Below, piece after piece: positions 22,311-28,605 of a stretch of DNA of 40,600 bases. Under the pieces are notes generated by a model. That model did no database searches, was not told the origin of the DNA, and saw only the letters and a program-made list of their open reading frames with translations. Each line of letters begins with the position of its first letter. Position 1 is the first letter of the stretch. The DNA comes from a virus. Both the position numbers and the translations under genes were made by a program. The DNA is taken from IMG/VR virus record IMGVR_UViG_3300036944_000095, positions 1-40,600 of that record; one strand, given 5' to 3'.

Positions 22311-22529
22311 ATGATCCACAGGCGTGACAGGATGGCGCGTCGAGCGGACAAGTGGTGGCGCAGTGTGTGGCACATACAGATGTGTATGTCTGGGCATGGC
22401 ATTTCGATGGGGCCAAAACCCTTGACAGATGGGGCCGAGAATGCCAAGGTAATTGGACTAAAGCGAAACACCAAACGATATGTCGGATGGTCCGACAGGT
22501 CAAACCAGCAGGAGGATGAGAATGTATGA
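22311..22529 (+). CDS. doubtful small frame between two dyad copies
   Basis: The frame has 72 codons: MIHRRDRMARRADKWWRSVW and onward, overlapping the next gene by 8 nt. No good Shine-Dalgarno precedes either ATG, and the frame reads straight through dyad copy 3. Composition is not clearly protein-like. If it is not a gene, 22276-22480 is noncoding leader containing a lone TTGACA (22422-22427). Confidence 0.25.
   Translation: MIHRRDRMARRADKWWRSVWHIQMCMSGHGISMGPKPLTDGAENAKVIGLKRNTKRYVGWSDRSNQQEDENV
22481..22497 (+). repeat. 17-bp dyad, copy 3 (TGTCGGATGGTCCGACA)
   Basis: It differs from copy 1 by C to T at position 8, which falls in the 3-nt centre, so the 7-bp arms are intact. It ends 24 nt before the start of the next gene. 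Confidence 0.85.
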
Positions 22530-22770
22530 CCATGTAGACGACCAGATCACCCGTGATGTGCTGAACCTAGGGTGGGCTGATGAGGTCAATATCACGCTGG
22601 CTTTGTCCTTCGCTGACCAGTGCTTGCAGGCTGACCAGCACAATGAGGATGTGCCGCATGAGGTGTATGATATGCGGGCTGAACACCTTATGGATGCGTA
22701 TGATACGTGGCATGAGATCGGTGATGTAGAACAGTCCATCATTGCTTTGCGTTTATTTTGGGAGGTATGA
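22522..22770 (+). CDS. small acidic early protein, unknown
   Basis: The protein has 82 residues from ATG 22522, chosen because GGAGGAUGAGA lies just upstream; the frame also opens at an ATG inside dyad copy 3 (22480). MYDHVDDQITRDVLNLGWAD and ALSFADQCLQADQHNEDVPH are acidic and helical, with a final helix EQSIIALRLFWEV. No family is recognised. Small acidic early proteins are often inhibitors of host enzymes, but nothing specific is visible. Confidence 0.7.
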   Translation: MYDHVDDQITRDVLNLGWADEVNITLALSFADQCLQADQHNEDVPHEVYDMRAEHLMDAYDTWHEIGDVEQSIIALRLFWEV

Positions 22771-22771
22771 T

Positions 22772-23041
22772 ATGTGGAAAGCAACTAAGGTAACGGTGAT
22801 GATGTCCTATGTGGACCTAGAGTGGGAGCGCCAAGTGGGTGGCATCACACAACACATGATGGTGTGTCTCTACTCTGAGGATATGTATGTGAAGGTGACC
22901 TGTTCAACTGCTATCAAGGAGGAGGAGCATCGGTTCGCTCGTGCCTTCTTTATGCAGGATATGTATCGTCGCCCCCTGCATGATGATGAGGCGCTGGAAC
23001 GTCTATTCAATGAGGTATTCTTCAACGGAAAGGATTGCTAA
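22772..23041 (+). CDS. early protein of unknown function
   Basis: The protein has 89 residues from ATG 22772, with GGAGGTATGAT upstream and the previous stop overlapping the Shine-Dalgarno region. MWKATKVTVMMSYVDLEWER is followed by a beta-rich stretch and a helical C-terminus (EEHRFARAFFMQDMYRRPLH, then LERLFNEVFFNG). No recognised family. It is closely spaced with both neighbours, one base and two bases apart, so probably one operon. Confidence 0.7.
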   Translation: MWKATKVTVMMSYVDLEWERQVGGITQHMMVCLYSEDMYVKVTCSTAIKEEEHRFARAFFMQDMYRRPLHDDEALERLFNEVFFNGKDC

Positions 23042-23042
23042 G

Positions 23043-23312
23043 ATGATGATCACGATGAAATCCCAGATGTCTGGTGTCACCCGCACCTTGGACATTGACA
23101 TGACCCAAGACCAGTATGACAACTGGTTGTATGGCACTGACCTAATCCAAGACGCCCTGCCACACCTGTCGGACAGCGACCGCGAGTTCCTGCTGACGGG
23201 CATCGTGGATGAGGAGTGGGATGCACTCACAGTGGACTATGATGATGGGTGGGATCACGAGGATGACTTCCTTGAGGATGATCCCTCTGAGGATGGGATG
23301 TTGTGGGCCTGA
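23043..23312 (+). CDS. small acidic early protein, common phage type
   Basis: The protein has 89 residues from ATG 23043; AAGGA lies 8 nt upstream. The core TLDIDMTQDQYDNWLYGTDL followed by IQDALPHLSDSDREFLLTGI and DEEWDAL is a motif I recognise in many small uncharacterised phage proteins ('IQDAFP-LS---REFL-TG-T-EEW'). The rest is an acidic tail (DDGWDHEDDFLEDDPSEDG). Function unknown. The strong negative charge could mimic nucleic acid, which is speculation. Confidence 0.75.
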   Translation: MMITMKSQMSGVTRTLDIDMTQDQYDNWLYGTDLIQDALPHLSDSDREFLLTGIVDEEWDALTVDYDDGWDHEDDFLEDDPSEDGMLWA

Positions 23313-23362
23313 TGGGTTGACAGACTACTGCGTGGTAAGGCAACCAACTGAGAGGATAAGCT

Positions 23363-23551
23363 ATGCGTGGGATTTGGTTTTGTTTACTTGCCAGTGGTGA
23401 GTTACTTGCTATTGGTGACTGTGGTGACTTTGATTGTGCAGAGGATATAGCACTAGACCTCGCCTGTGGTGAGCCTATTATCTGGATACTGGATCAAGAA
23501 ACAGCAGAGCAGTGGGCCGCAAGGTTGAATGCTAACCTGCCAAAAGTTTAA
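23363..23551 (+). CDS. small early protein, unknown
   Basis: The protein has 62 residues: MRGIWFCLLASGELLAIGDC, then DFDCAEDIALDLACGEPIIW and AEQWAARLNANLPKV. An AGAGGATAAGCT Shine-Dalgarno precedes ATG 23363. Three Cys and an alternating strand/helix pattern suggest a small folded domain. No family recognised. It ends 10 nt before dyad copy 4, so it may close a transcription unit. Confidence 0.65.
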   Translation: MRGIWFCLLASGELLAIGDCGDFDCAEDIALDLACGEPIIWILDQETAEQWAARLNANLPKV

Positions 23552-23560
23552 CCAAGGATA

Positions 23561-23577
23561 TGTCGGATGGTCCGACA
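23561..23577 (+). repeat. 17-bp dyad, copy 4 (TGTCGGATGGTCCGACA)
   Basis: Identical to copy 3 (T in the centre). It ends 14 nt before the ATG of the next gene and so overlaps or abuts its ribosome-binding region (AGGAGAACACG). Confidence 0.85.
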
Positions 23578-23591
23578 GATAGGAGAACACG

Positions 23592-24014
23592 ATGGACTAC
23601 TTGAGCAAGACGCTGCCCCTGTATGCGTATGAGATTGATGGGTGGGTGACTGTATACCGCCATGACGAGGTGGAGTGGGATGATGGTCGCCCCTATGCCG
23701 AGGGACAACACGTTGAGCATACCGCTGACGAGCCTGCCACATGGTGGACAGTGGGTGTATACACTAGCTACCAGCAGTATGGTGGGCCTGAGGAGGGCGG
23801 ATGGTATTACTACGCTGGTGACCTGACATGGCATGGCGCGATGCGGTTCTTCGATGACTACGCCGAGGCCTTTGCCTATGCACAGAAACTGTGGGTCATG
23901 GTGTATGACGAGAACAAACGTGAGGGCAGCACAGAGGTGCGCCTGACTGTCCGCTGCACCACCGAGGCTATGCCTGACACACACTACCCAAGGAAACGAC
24001 CCTACTACAGCTAA
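23592..24014 (+). CDS. hypothetical aromatic-rich early protein
   Basis: The protein has 140 residues. It is unusually rich in Trp and Tyr (WVTVYRHDEVEWDDGRPYAE, TWWTVGVYTSYQQYGGPEEG, WYYYAGDLTWHG), with a helical stretch FDDYAEAFAYAQKLWVMVYD. It looks like a compact alpha/beta domain and has no recognised family. AGGAG lies 7 nt before ATG 23592, directly after dyad copy 4, so its expression is a good test of the element. Confidence 0.7.
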   Translation: MDYLSKTLPLYAYEIDGWVTVYRHDEVEWDDGRPYAEGQHVEHTADEPATWWTVGVYTSYQQYGGPEEGGWYYYAGDLTWHGAMRFFDDYAEAFAYAQKLWVMVYDENKREGSTEVRLTVRCTTEAMPDTHYPRKRPYYS

Positions 24015-24021
24015 ACCCTTG

Positions 24022-24050
24022 ACAGGTGTGGTTCCTTGGGCTACACCTGT
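24022..24050 (+). other. intercistronic stem-loop
   Basis: ACAGGTGT (24022-24029) and ACACCTGT (24043-24050) are perfect 8-bp arms with a 13-nt loop and no U-run. The stem overlaps a TTGACA (24019-24024). A 17-bp-spaced TACACC is only a weak -10. It could be an operator, an RNA-processing site or a weak terminator. Confidence 0.45.
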
Positions 24051-24074
24051 TGAACCGAACACAAGGAGACGACA

Positions 24075-24665
24075 ATGACTACGGCAGTAAGAAACATCCT
24101 GAGGGTATACAGGATGGCAACAGAGGTGGAACACCTGCATGGCACAACATGGTATGCACAGGCTTGCGTCCATGCACAGGCTATTGCTGACCACCATCAG
24201 GTTCCACTGCGGGTTGTGGTTGGTGTTATTGCTGCACTGTCACCCAATAATAAGTGGGAGCGCAACACTAAGGATGCGGACACGATGATCGCTGCCTACC
24301 TGCGTGGTGATCCCGTCGAGGTGTGTAAGCCTAGCACCTACACTAAGATGCGTGACAAGGCGTGGCTGATCATTGCCTCTATGCCTGACACAGATGACGA
24401 GGTGATGCGTCTGCTCAAGGGGCAGAAGATCATGTCGTTCTTCAAGAACATCATGGGCTATGACACCGTGACTATTGATGGTCATGCCTACAACATTGCT
24501 CGTTACAAGCGAGTGACCTTGACAGACGATGATACTAACATTAGTAAGTCGGTCTATCTGGAAATGCAGGAAGCCTACCAACGTGCTGCAAAGCGAGTGG
24601 GCTTGAAGGTTTACCAGCTACAGGCTATCACATGGGTAGTCTGGAAGCGTATCCACAACATCTAA
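24075..24665 (+). CDS. DUF7178-like phage protein
   Basis: The protein has 196 residues. The pattern TTWYAQACVHAQAIADHHQV ... GVIAALSPNNKWERNTKDAD ... KGQKIMSFFKNIMGYDTVTI, then DGHAYNIA and a final QLQAITWVVWKRIHN recurs in many phage genomes; I know it as DUF7178. The ALSP-xxxW-xN and TIDGHA blocks and the QAITWVxWRR end are invariant-looking, so an enzymatic role on nucleic acid or nucleotides is possible, but none is established to my knowledge. AAGGAGACGACA precedes ATG 24075. Confidence 0.65.
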   Translation: MTTAVRNILRVYRMATEVEHLHGTTWYAQACVHAQAIADHHQVPLRVVVGVIAALSPNNKWERNTKDADTMIAAYLRGDPVEVCKPSTYTKMRDKAWLIIASMPDTDDEVMRLLKGQKIMSFFKNIMGYDTVTIDGHAYNIARYKRVTLTDDDTNISKSVYLEMQEAYQRAAKRVGLKVYQLQAITWVVWKRIHNI

Positions 24666-24680
24666 ACAGGAGTGACACAG

Positions 24681-24899
24681 ATGTTTATTATCTTCGCAAC
24701 TAAGAGCCTGAACGATGGGACTTCGGGCTTCCGCTTCAACGTGATGGGTCAGAAGGGTTTGACCCGCAAGCGTAAGCACAAGCACATCAACTGGGGGATC
24801 AAGCATGATGACTGCATGACCGCCATCCACATGGGCAAGCGCAGTGTGTACTTTGAACACAAGGCAACGCCACGTAAGCTGCGCCACTTCGCTGGTTAA
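24681..24899 (+). CDS. small basic early protein
   Basis: The protein has 72 residues from ATG 24681 (AGGAG 8 nt upstream; a GTG three codons earlier lies inside the Shine-Dalgarno region and is rejected). It reads MFIIFATKSLNDGTSGFRFN, then GQKGLTRKRKHKHINWGIKH and YFEHKATPRKLRHFAG. It is strongly basic with many His and Lys, so nucleic-acid binding is plausible. No family recognised. Confidence 0.65.
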   Translation: MFIIFATKSLNDGTSGFRFNVMGQKGLTRKRKHKHINWGIKHDDCMTAIHMGKRSVYFEHKATPRKLRHFAG

Positions 24900-24906
24900 T
24901 CTAATG

Positions 24907-24932
24907 GTCACACTGGGTTCGCTTAGTGTGAC
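24907..24932 (+). other. intercistronic stem-loop
   Basis: GTCACACT (24907-24914) and AGTGTGAC (24925-24932) form a perfect 8-bp stem with a 10-nt loop in the gap between two genes, without a U-run. It precedes the gene that carries dyad copy 5 in its coding sequence. Confidence 0.45.
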
Positions 24933-24962
24933 TAGTTAGGTCAATCAAACAGGAGAAACGAT

Positions 24963-25103
24963 ATGACGGACCGTCCGACAGATAAGCTGCAACTGATGCT
25001 ACTGGGTATGTGCGAGAAGCTACTGCCCAAGACTACCGAGCGTAGCAATCAGGCGCTGATCACCCTGCTTCAAGACATACGCAAGCAACTGGAGGCGAAA
25101 TGA
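24963..25103 (+). CDS. 46-residue early protein whose first codons are the 17-bp dyad
   Basis: The protein has 46 residues: MTDRPTDKLQLMLLGMCEKL then a helical remainder ending LLQDIRKQLEAK. AGGAGAAACGAT gives a good Shine-Dalgarno for ATG 24963. The stop overlaps the next ATG (ATGA), so it is part of a coupled operon. The first six codons are dyad copy 5, so here the element is translated in frame. It is probably a helical oligomer or peptide regulator; no family recognised. Confidence 0.65.
   Translation: MTDRPTDKLQLMLLGMCEKLLPKTTERSNQALITLLQDIRKQLEAK
24964..24980 (+). repeat. 17-bp dyad, copy 5 (TGACGGACCGTCCGACA), inside a coding sequence
   Basis: It differs from copy 1 at one arm position (T to A at 3) and in the centre (CCG for CGG). 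It is the only copy with an arm mismatch and the only one whose ATG is clearly used as a start codon. Confidence 0.75.
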
Positions 25104-25327
25104 TTAAGCGCATTCATGTGAACCAGCACACCATCAGGGCTAACAACACGGCAGACGAGAAGCTGCCACCCCTGTCGGTCAAGACATACAACAGCAACAC
25201 CCTCTGCTACGAGGTGACTGTGCTTGGGCCTAGTAAGATCGTGTATAGCCCAGACAAACCCCTGTCGTGTGGTGCTAAGGTGTGGGTAGAGACAGAGGCA
25301 GAGGTTCTGATGGTGACAACGCAATGA
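25100..25327 (+). CDS. small early protein, beta-rich
   Basis: The protein has 75 residues: MIKRIHVNQHTIRANNTADE, then PPLSVKTYNSNTLCYEVTVL and KVWVETEAEVLMV. The strand-rich pattern looks like a small barrel or OB-like fold, but no family is recognised with confidence. I recall similar small phage proteins with HVNQH-IR-N. It overlaps both neighbours by 4 nt (ATGA). Confidence 0.7.
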   Translation: MIKRIHVNQHTIRANNTADEKLPPLSVKTYNSNTLCYEVTVLGPSKIVYSPDKPLSCGAKVWVETEAEVLMVTTQ

Positions 25328-25710
25328 TACCAAGTGATACACCAGTGGGCATGGATAACTGTGGCATTGTGTCTGTTGCTATGCTTGCTGGCCTGTCATA
25401 TGCTGAGACTGAGCGTATGTTCTGGGAGATGTTCATCAAGTCAGACATGACTACAATCTGGGACAGGATAGAGGTGATCCAGAGGATTGGCTTGACAGTC
25501 CTTGAAGAGAAGCACTATAGAGTTAAGCCGACACTAAAGAAGTGGCTGATCACAACATATGATCCAGCATACGACTACCATGTGTCGTTGATAGGTCATG
25601 CTGTTACGGTACGTAATCACCTGTTGTTTGATCAGGAGTTTGCGTCAGGTGTGCCAGCAATACGATCACCATTCACCCGTAAGCGGATCACTGCTTACCT
25701 AAAACTGTAG
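25324..25710 (+). CDS. papain-fold peptidase-like protein
   Basis: The protein has 128 residues from ATG 25324, overlapping the previous stop as ATGA. DNCGIVSVAMLAGLSYAETE places a Cys at the start of a helix, and about 70 residues later YDYHVSLIGHAVTVRNHLLF has a His in a strand context, followed by DQEFASGVPAIRSPF. That Cys-helix / His-strand order is the layout of papain-like (C39/NlpC-like) folds, and similar small phage proteins exist. Activity and target are not known. The assignment rests on motif order only. Confidence 0.55.
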   Translation: MIPSDTPVGMDNCGIVSVAMLAGLSYAETERMFWEMFIKSDMTTIWDRIEVIQRIGLTVLEEKHYRVKPTLKKWLITTYDPAYDYHVSLIGHAVTVRNHLLFDQEFASGVPAIRSPFTRKRITAYLKL

Positions 25711-25716
25711 GAGAAC

Positions 25717-25914
25717 ATGATGTATCATACTATGGACGACCTTGTAGAAGGCGCGATGATTATCAAGACACTGAACAAGGCGGAGAAGAAAGAGTTGCAA
25801 GACCTGATCAAACTCTACTGGGAGTCATACTATAATCCACCAGAGGGTGTCATTGGGGTGGGTAAGATCACCTATGCTGAGAAGCAGATAGTGCTGGCAC
25901 AGGTGAAGCCATGA
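25717..25914 (+). CDS. small helical early protein
   Basis: The protein has 65 residues: DLVEGAMIIKTLNKAEKKEL, then DLIKLYWESYYNPPEGVIGV and a C-terminal ITYAEKQIVLAQVKP. It appears mostly helical. TAGGAGAACA precedes the first of two ATGs (25717 and 25720). The stop is overlapped by the next ATG. No family recognised. Confidence 0.65.
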   Translation: MMYHTMDDLVEGAMIIKTLNKAEKKELQDLIKLYWESYYNPPEGVIGVGKITYAEKQIVLAQVKP

Positions 25915-26066
25915 TAGTCTATATCGTATGGTTCGAGGGTGCGTTAGGTGAGACTGACCTTGTAGAAATCTTTGCATCAGAGGAAAAGGCTAAGGCTTAC
26001 CTCAAGGAACACCGCACCTTTGGTAACGAGGGTTTGTATCTGGAAGAGTATGAGGTTGAGCAATGA
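25911..26066 (+). CDS. 51-residue early protein
   Basis: The protein has 51 residues: MIVYIVWFEGALGETDLVEI followed by FASEEKAKAYLKEHRTFGNE and a final LEEYEVEQ. The beta-helix-beta pattern with 'VEIFASEEKAKAYL' resembles small phage proteins in which a strand is followed by a helix (ferredoxin-like half). ATGA overlaps on both ends show tight translational coupling. Confidence 0.7.
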   Translation: MIVYIVWFEGALGETDLVEIFASEEKAKAYLKEHRTFGNEGLYLEEYEVEQ

Positions 26067-26230
26067 TCTATGATGAAACAGAACACTTGACAGAGCTTGA
26101 TGCTAAGTCTAAGGGTGAAGCCTTCAAGTCTTACTGGGGTTGGGGCTATGACCCTACCTACCGAGTATACTACAGTGAAACCAAGGGTGTGTGGGTGTGT
26201 GATGCAAGACGATACTCAAGCTGCGACTGA
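26063..26230 (+). CDS. 55-residue early protein, aromatic-rich
   Basis: The protein has 55 residues: MIYDETEHLTELDAKSKGEA, then FKSYWGWGYDPTYRVYYSET and a C-terminal VWVCDARRYSSCD. It looks protein-like (YWGWGYDPTYR) and begins by overlapping the previous stop (ATGA). It overlaps the following gene by 29 nt. No family recognised. Confidence 0.65.
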   Translation: MIYDETEHLTELDAKSKGEAFKSYWGWGYDPTYRVYYSETKGVWVCDARRYSSCD

Positions 26231-26372
26231 CAAGTTTGTGGAACACGCTGCCCTGATCATGCGTCAGACGGGTGTTACAGTGGGACAAGCTAGGTTCTTT
26301 GCATGGTGCGAGGGACCAGTGGGATATGCAAATCGTTTAGAGAAAGAGGATGAACAAGATGACATTCTATGA
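26202..26372 (+). CDS. 56-residue early protein
   Basis: The protein has 56 residues from ATG 26202: MQDDTQAATDKFVEHAALIM, then RQTGVTVGQARFFAWCEGPV and an acidic end. It is helical. The Shine-Dalgarno is poor (G/T-rich), so it probably depends on coupling to the overlapping upstream gene. The frame is open further upstream but is there out of phase with the well-formed preceding gene. No family recognised. Confidence 0.5.
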   Translation: MQDDTQAATDKFVEHAALIMRQTGVTVGQARFFAWCEGPVGYANRLEKEDEQDDIL

Positions 26373-26697
26373 GTGGAAACAAAACAATTCTGGTGGTGTG
26401 TTCTTTGTTAACGAGAACCTATCCAATCGTGTGGTGATTGAGGCTGACACCTATGAGCAAGCAGAGGCTAAGGCTTTTGACTTTGGCATCTACTATGAGG
26501 GATGCCGTGATGGTCGTGACTGTGACTGCTGTGGTGATCGCTGGTATGAGGGCGACGAGTTGTCCGAGCGTGACCTAGAGGGCAAGACACTTGATGAATA
26601 CTTGCAGTGGATGGCTGACCAGTATGGTTGGGAAGACCCTGACATCATCGTTCACTATGCTGATGGCACAAAGAAAACATTCACGGGGAGAAAGTAA
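26350..26697 (+). CDS. DUF7296-like phage protein
   Basis: The protein has 115 residues. TFYEWKQNNSGGVFFVNENL, VIEADTYEQAEAKAFDFGIY, then YEGCRDGRDCDCCGDRWYEG is a pattern I recognise as DUF7296, found in many phages: the 'F--RQNNSGG', 'IVEA', 'YFDGC--G-DCSCCGDRW' order. The Cys cluster CDCCGDRW looks metal-binding. Function unknown. The ATG overlaps the previous gene by 23 nt with AGAGGATG upstream. Confidence 0.7.
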   Translation: MNKMTFYEWKQNNSGGVFFVNENLSNRVVIEADTYEQAEAKAFDFGIYYEGCRDGRDCDCCGDRWYEGDELSERDLEGKTLDEYLQWMADQYGWEDPDIIVHYADGTKKTFTGRK

Positions 26698-26895
26698 ATG
26701 AGTGAAAAGATTGTGGCTGGCTTAAGTGAAGAAGCCATTGGAATACTAAGTATCTTCTTTGGGTTGCCAACGCTCTTTGCTGTGCTTATAGTGTTAGGTA
26801 GCTGGGCGCAACCTCCAAGCCAGATGGAAATCTGTATCAACGCTGGCTATGAATACATAGAAGGTAACTGTGGAAAGGACTTGACCAATGACTGA
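26698..26895 (+). CDS. small single-pass membrane protein
   Basis: The protein has 65 residues. One hydrophobic segment at about 12-38 (IGILSIFFGLPTLFAVLIVL) is followed by a short outside region with two Cys (MEICINAGYEYIEGNCGKDL) that could form a disulfide. It is immediately after the previous stop and overlaps the next gene by 8 nt. It could act in the inner membrane (superinfection exclusion or an antiholin-like role); this is speculation from topology. Confidence 0.6.
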   Translation: MSEKIVAGLSEEAIGILSIFFGLPTLFAVLIVLGSWAQPPSQMEICINAGYEYIEGNCGKDLTND

Positions 26896-27247
26896 CTTTG
26901 ATCCAACAACAAACCGTGTCCAGTTTGGGATGCTGACTCACGACGAACAACTTGCGCTGCAAGAGTGGCCTCATGGGTGGGAGTTTTATGATTACGGTGG
27001 GTGGAGTACTACACCATCGCCATATTGGGAGAATTATACGGCATACCGAGGCAAGCCTAAGCCACCTGTGGTAGTTACAACATGGACACCCATCTATGCT
27101 ACTGGTGCGACAGGGTTTGCCTATGAAAGCCTTGAAAGGGCGCGTCTTGTGGGTAATGAGTCAGGTCGGACGGTTGGTGTCATGCGTCTGGATATTACCG
27201 ATGGTGTGCCACAAGCTAAAATTATAGGGAGATATGACTATGACTAA
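26888..27247 (+). CDS. hypothetical early protein
   Basis: The protein has 119 residues: RVQFGMLTHDEQLALQEWPH with GWEFYDYGGWSTTPSPYWEN and YTAYRGKP, then a beta-rich second half (VVVTTWTPIYATGATGFAYE). 'GMLT-DEQ-ALQ-W-HGWEFY--GGW' is a pattern I have seen in short phage proteins. It contains no catalytic motif that I can identify. The start overlaps the membrane protein gene. Confidence 0.65.
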   Translation: MTDFDPTTNRVQFGMLTHDEQLALQEWPHGWEFYDYGGWSTTPSPYWENYTAYRGKPKPPVVVTTWTPIYATGATGFAYESLERARLVGNESGRTVGVMRLDITDGVPQAKIIGRYDYD

Positions 27248-27374
27248 ACTTCGTGACATTGCTATCATCGTATGGCTGCTGTTTAACACTATCCCACAGG
27301 CACAGGCATGGTATCTTGTGCAGGTTGATATGCACTATGAGTTGTATGCGGTGGAGGCGGGGCTATGGGAATGA
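27240..27374 (+). CDS. 44-residue exported peptide
   Basis: The peptide has 44 residues. The N-terminus MTKLRDIAIIVWLLFNTIPQ continues AQAWYLV, which reads as a short signal peptide with an Ala-x-Ala cleavage site (AQA/W). The mature part would be about 20 residues, ending AVEAGLWE. It overlaps the neighbouring genes by 8 and 10 nt. It may be a periplasmic effector or a small membrane protein; unrecognised. Confidence 0.5.
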   Translation: MTKLRDIAIIVWLLFNTIPQAQAWYLVQVDMHYELYAVEAGLWE

Positions 27375-27700
27375 CGATACCTGAAAAAGTTTGGGTCTGG
27401 GAAGGTGGGAAGTATCCCGACAACAATAAAAGAATCTGGACCCCCTCTGAGTATGATGAACTTGGTGATGGTATGTGGGGAGGAGATTATTATTTCCGTG
27501 GTGATTATGTAGAGAAACTTGAAGCCAAGCTAGCTGAGGCCATCGAAGGTCTTCGGTTTTATGCAGAACAGGCGGATTATGAAGAGCAACTCATTGTGCG
27601 GGATTGTGGGTGCTGCTCTTACTTAGACAACCCTATCATCTTAGACGACAAGGGGAACCTTGCCCGTAAAGTCCTTAAAAAACTGGAGAAAACAGAATGA
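27365..27700 (+). CDS. hypothetical early protein
   Basis: The protein has 111 residues. An aromatic-rich N-terminus (TIPEKVWVWEGGKYPDNNKR, IWTPSEYDELGDGMWGGDYY) is followed by a helical stretch EKLEAKLAEAIEGLRFYAEQ and a Cys pair VRDCGCCSYLDN. GGAGG lies upstream of ATG 27365; ATG 27371 is two codons further. The mixture of WVWEGG and 'YVEKLEAKLAEA' recalls phage proteins that carry a C-terminal helical segment. Function unknown. Confidence 0.6.
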   Translation: MGMTIPEKVWVWEGGKYPDNNKRIWTPSEYDELGDGMWGGDYYFRGDYVEKLEAKLAEAIEGLRFYAEQADYEEQLIVRDCGCCSYLDNPIILDDKGNLARKVLKKLEKTE

Positions 27701-27867
27701 CACCCTATGCACAATACAAAGCATGGTGGATGCGATGGGCATCAAGCGGTTGGGATGACAAGGAAAAAGCATGGGAAGAATACATCAACAGCCTAACCTT
27801 GTACGAGTTGATGGAAACCCTTGAGCTTTACGAGAGGAAAGAGCATGATAGTAATATCCCTGTATGA
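27697..27867 (+). CDS. 56-residue Trp-rich protein
   Basis: The protein has 56 residues: MTPYAQYKAWWMRWASSGWD, then DKEKAWEEYINSLTLYELME and TLELYERKEHDSNIPV. It appears mostly helical with many Trp and Tyr, and starts by overlapping the previous stop (ATGA). Its last 23 nt overlap the methyltransferase-like gene. No family recognised. Confidence 0.6.
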   Translation: MTPYAQYKAWWMRWASSGWDDKEKAWEEYINSLTLYELMETLELYERKEHDSNIPV

Positions 27868-28567
27868 CTACACTGGTGAGGCAGTAAAGCCTTGGGCTAA
27901 GGCTGGCTACGAGTGTCACTGCTATGACATTCAGCATGACGACACTAAGGTTGACCGCTTCCCTAGTGGTGGCTCTATCCACTACCTCAACGCTGACCTA
28001 CAGAACCTAAGCAATGTGACCTACCTGTGGTGCAGCTACGTGGGTAAGCCTGTAGTGTTTGGCATGGCCTTCCCAGTATGCACTGACATGGCTGTGTCTG
28101 GTGCTGCATGGTTCGAGGCTAAGCGTCAGGCTGACCCTGCCTTCCAGACGAAAGCATCAGACTATGCCAAGTGGTGCAGTATGTTCTTCGAGAACTTCCG
28201 TGTGCCATACTTTGTGGAGAACCCTGTGTCTGTGTTGTCAACGCTGTGGCGTAAGCCTGACTACACGTTCAACCCCTATGAGTATGGTGGTTACATACCA
28301 GAGGATGAAGCAGAGCATCCCACATGGCCTGACTACATTGCACCACGTGATGCCTACCCCAAGAAGACTTGCCTGTGGGTAGGTCGTGGGTTCATGATGC
28401 CAGTGCCTAAGCCTGTTGTAGTTGAGGCAGGGTACAGCACACAGCACCGCAAGTTGGGTGGCAAGAGTATGAAGACCAAGAACATTCGTAGTGCTACCCC
28501 ACGGGGATTTGCACAGGCTGTCTTCGAGGCAAACAAAAAGGGACTGTGTTGGCATCCAGACCCTTGA
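27845..28567 (+). CDS. C5-cytosine methyltransferase-like protein
   Basis: The protein has 240 residues from ATG 27845 (AGGAAAGAGC upstream). The N-terminus MIVISLYDYTGEAVKPWAKA resembles the SAM-binding motif I of DNA methylases, and AGYECHCYDIQHDD matches the following acidic loop. FGMAFPVCTDMAVSGAAWFE carries a Cys in the position of the catalytic PPC/FPV-C loop of C5-methylases. PYFVENPVSVLSTLWRKPDY resembles the ENP/ENV-type motif VI, and KLGGKSMKTKNIRSATPRGF is a conserved C-terminal block. No restriction partner is visible. It may protect phage DNA, but target and activity are inferred. Confidence 0.65.
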   Translation: MIVISLYDYTGEAVKPWAKAGYECHCYDIQHDDTKVDRFPSGGSIHYLNADLQNLSNVTYLWCSYVGKPVVFGMAFPVCTDMAVSGAAWFEAKRQADPAFQTKASDYAKWCSMFFENFRVPYFVENPVSVLSTLWRKPDYTFNPYEYGGYIPEDEAEHPTWPDYIAPRDAYPKKTCLWVGRGFMMPVPKPVVVEAGYSTQHRKLGGKSMKTKNIRSATPRGFAQAVFEANKKGLCWHPDP

Positions 28568-28582
28568 CTGACAGATAACAAT

Positions 28583-28601
28583 AGGTTAACAGTGTTAACC
28601 T
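28583..28601. promoter_or_regulatory. 19-bp palindrome AGGTTAACAGTGTTAACCT before the tRNA
   Basis: Perfect 9-bp arms surround one central base, 4 nt before the tRNA and 15 nt after the methyltransferase stop. The half-site TGTTAACC is the same as in the dyad at 21013-21043. It could be an operator or an RNA hairpin. Confidence 0.5.
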
Positions 28602-28605
28602 GAAT

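Noticed and set aside
22422-22427. Perfect TTGACA in the early leader (also at 21484, 23317 and 24019)
   Set aside because: No acceptable -10 box at 15-19 bp in these cases, so not called as promoters.
23532-24197. 221-codon minus-strand frame in the early region
   Set aside because: It lies opposite well-formed plus-strand genes with good ribosome sites, crosses dyad copy 4, and its His/Cys/Pro-rich translation is not protein-like.
27165-27174. GTCGGACGGT resembling half of the 17-bp dyad
   Set aside because: Inside a coding gene, second arm missing (continues TGG), so a chance half-match.
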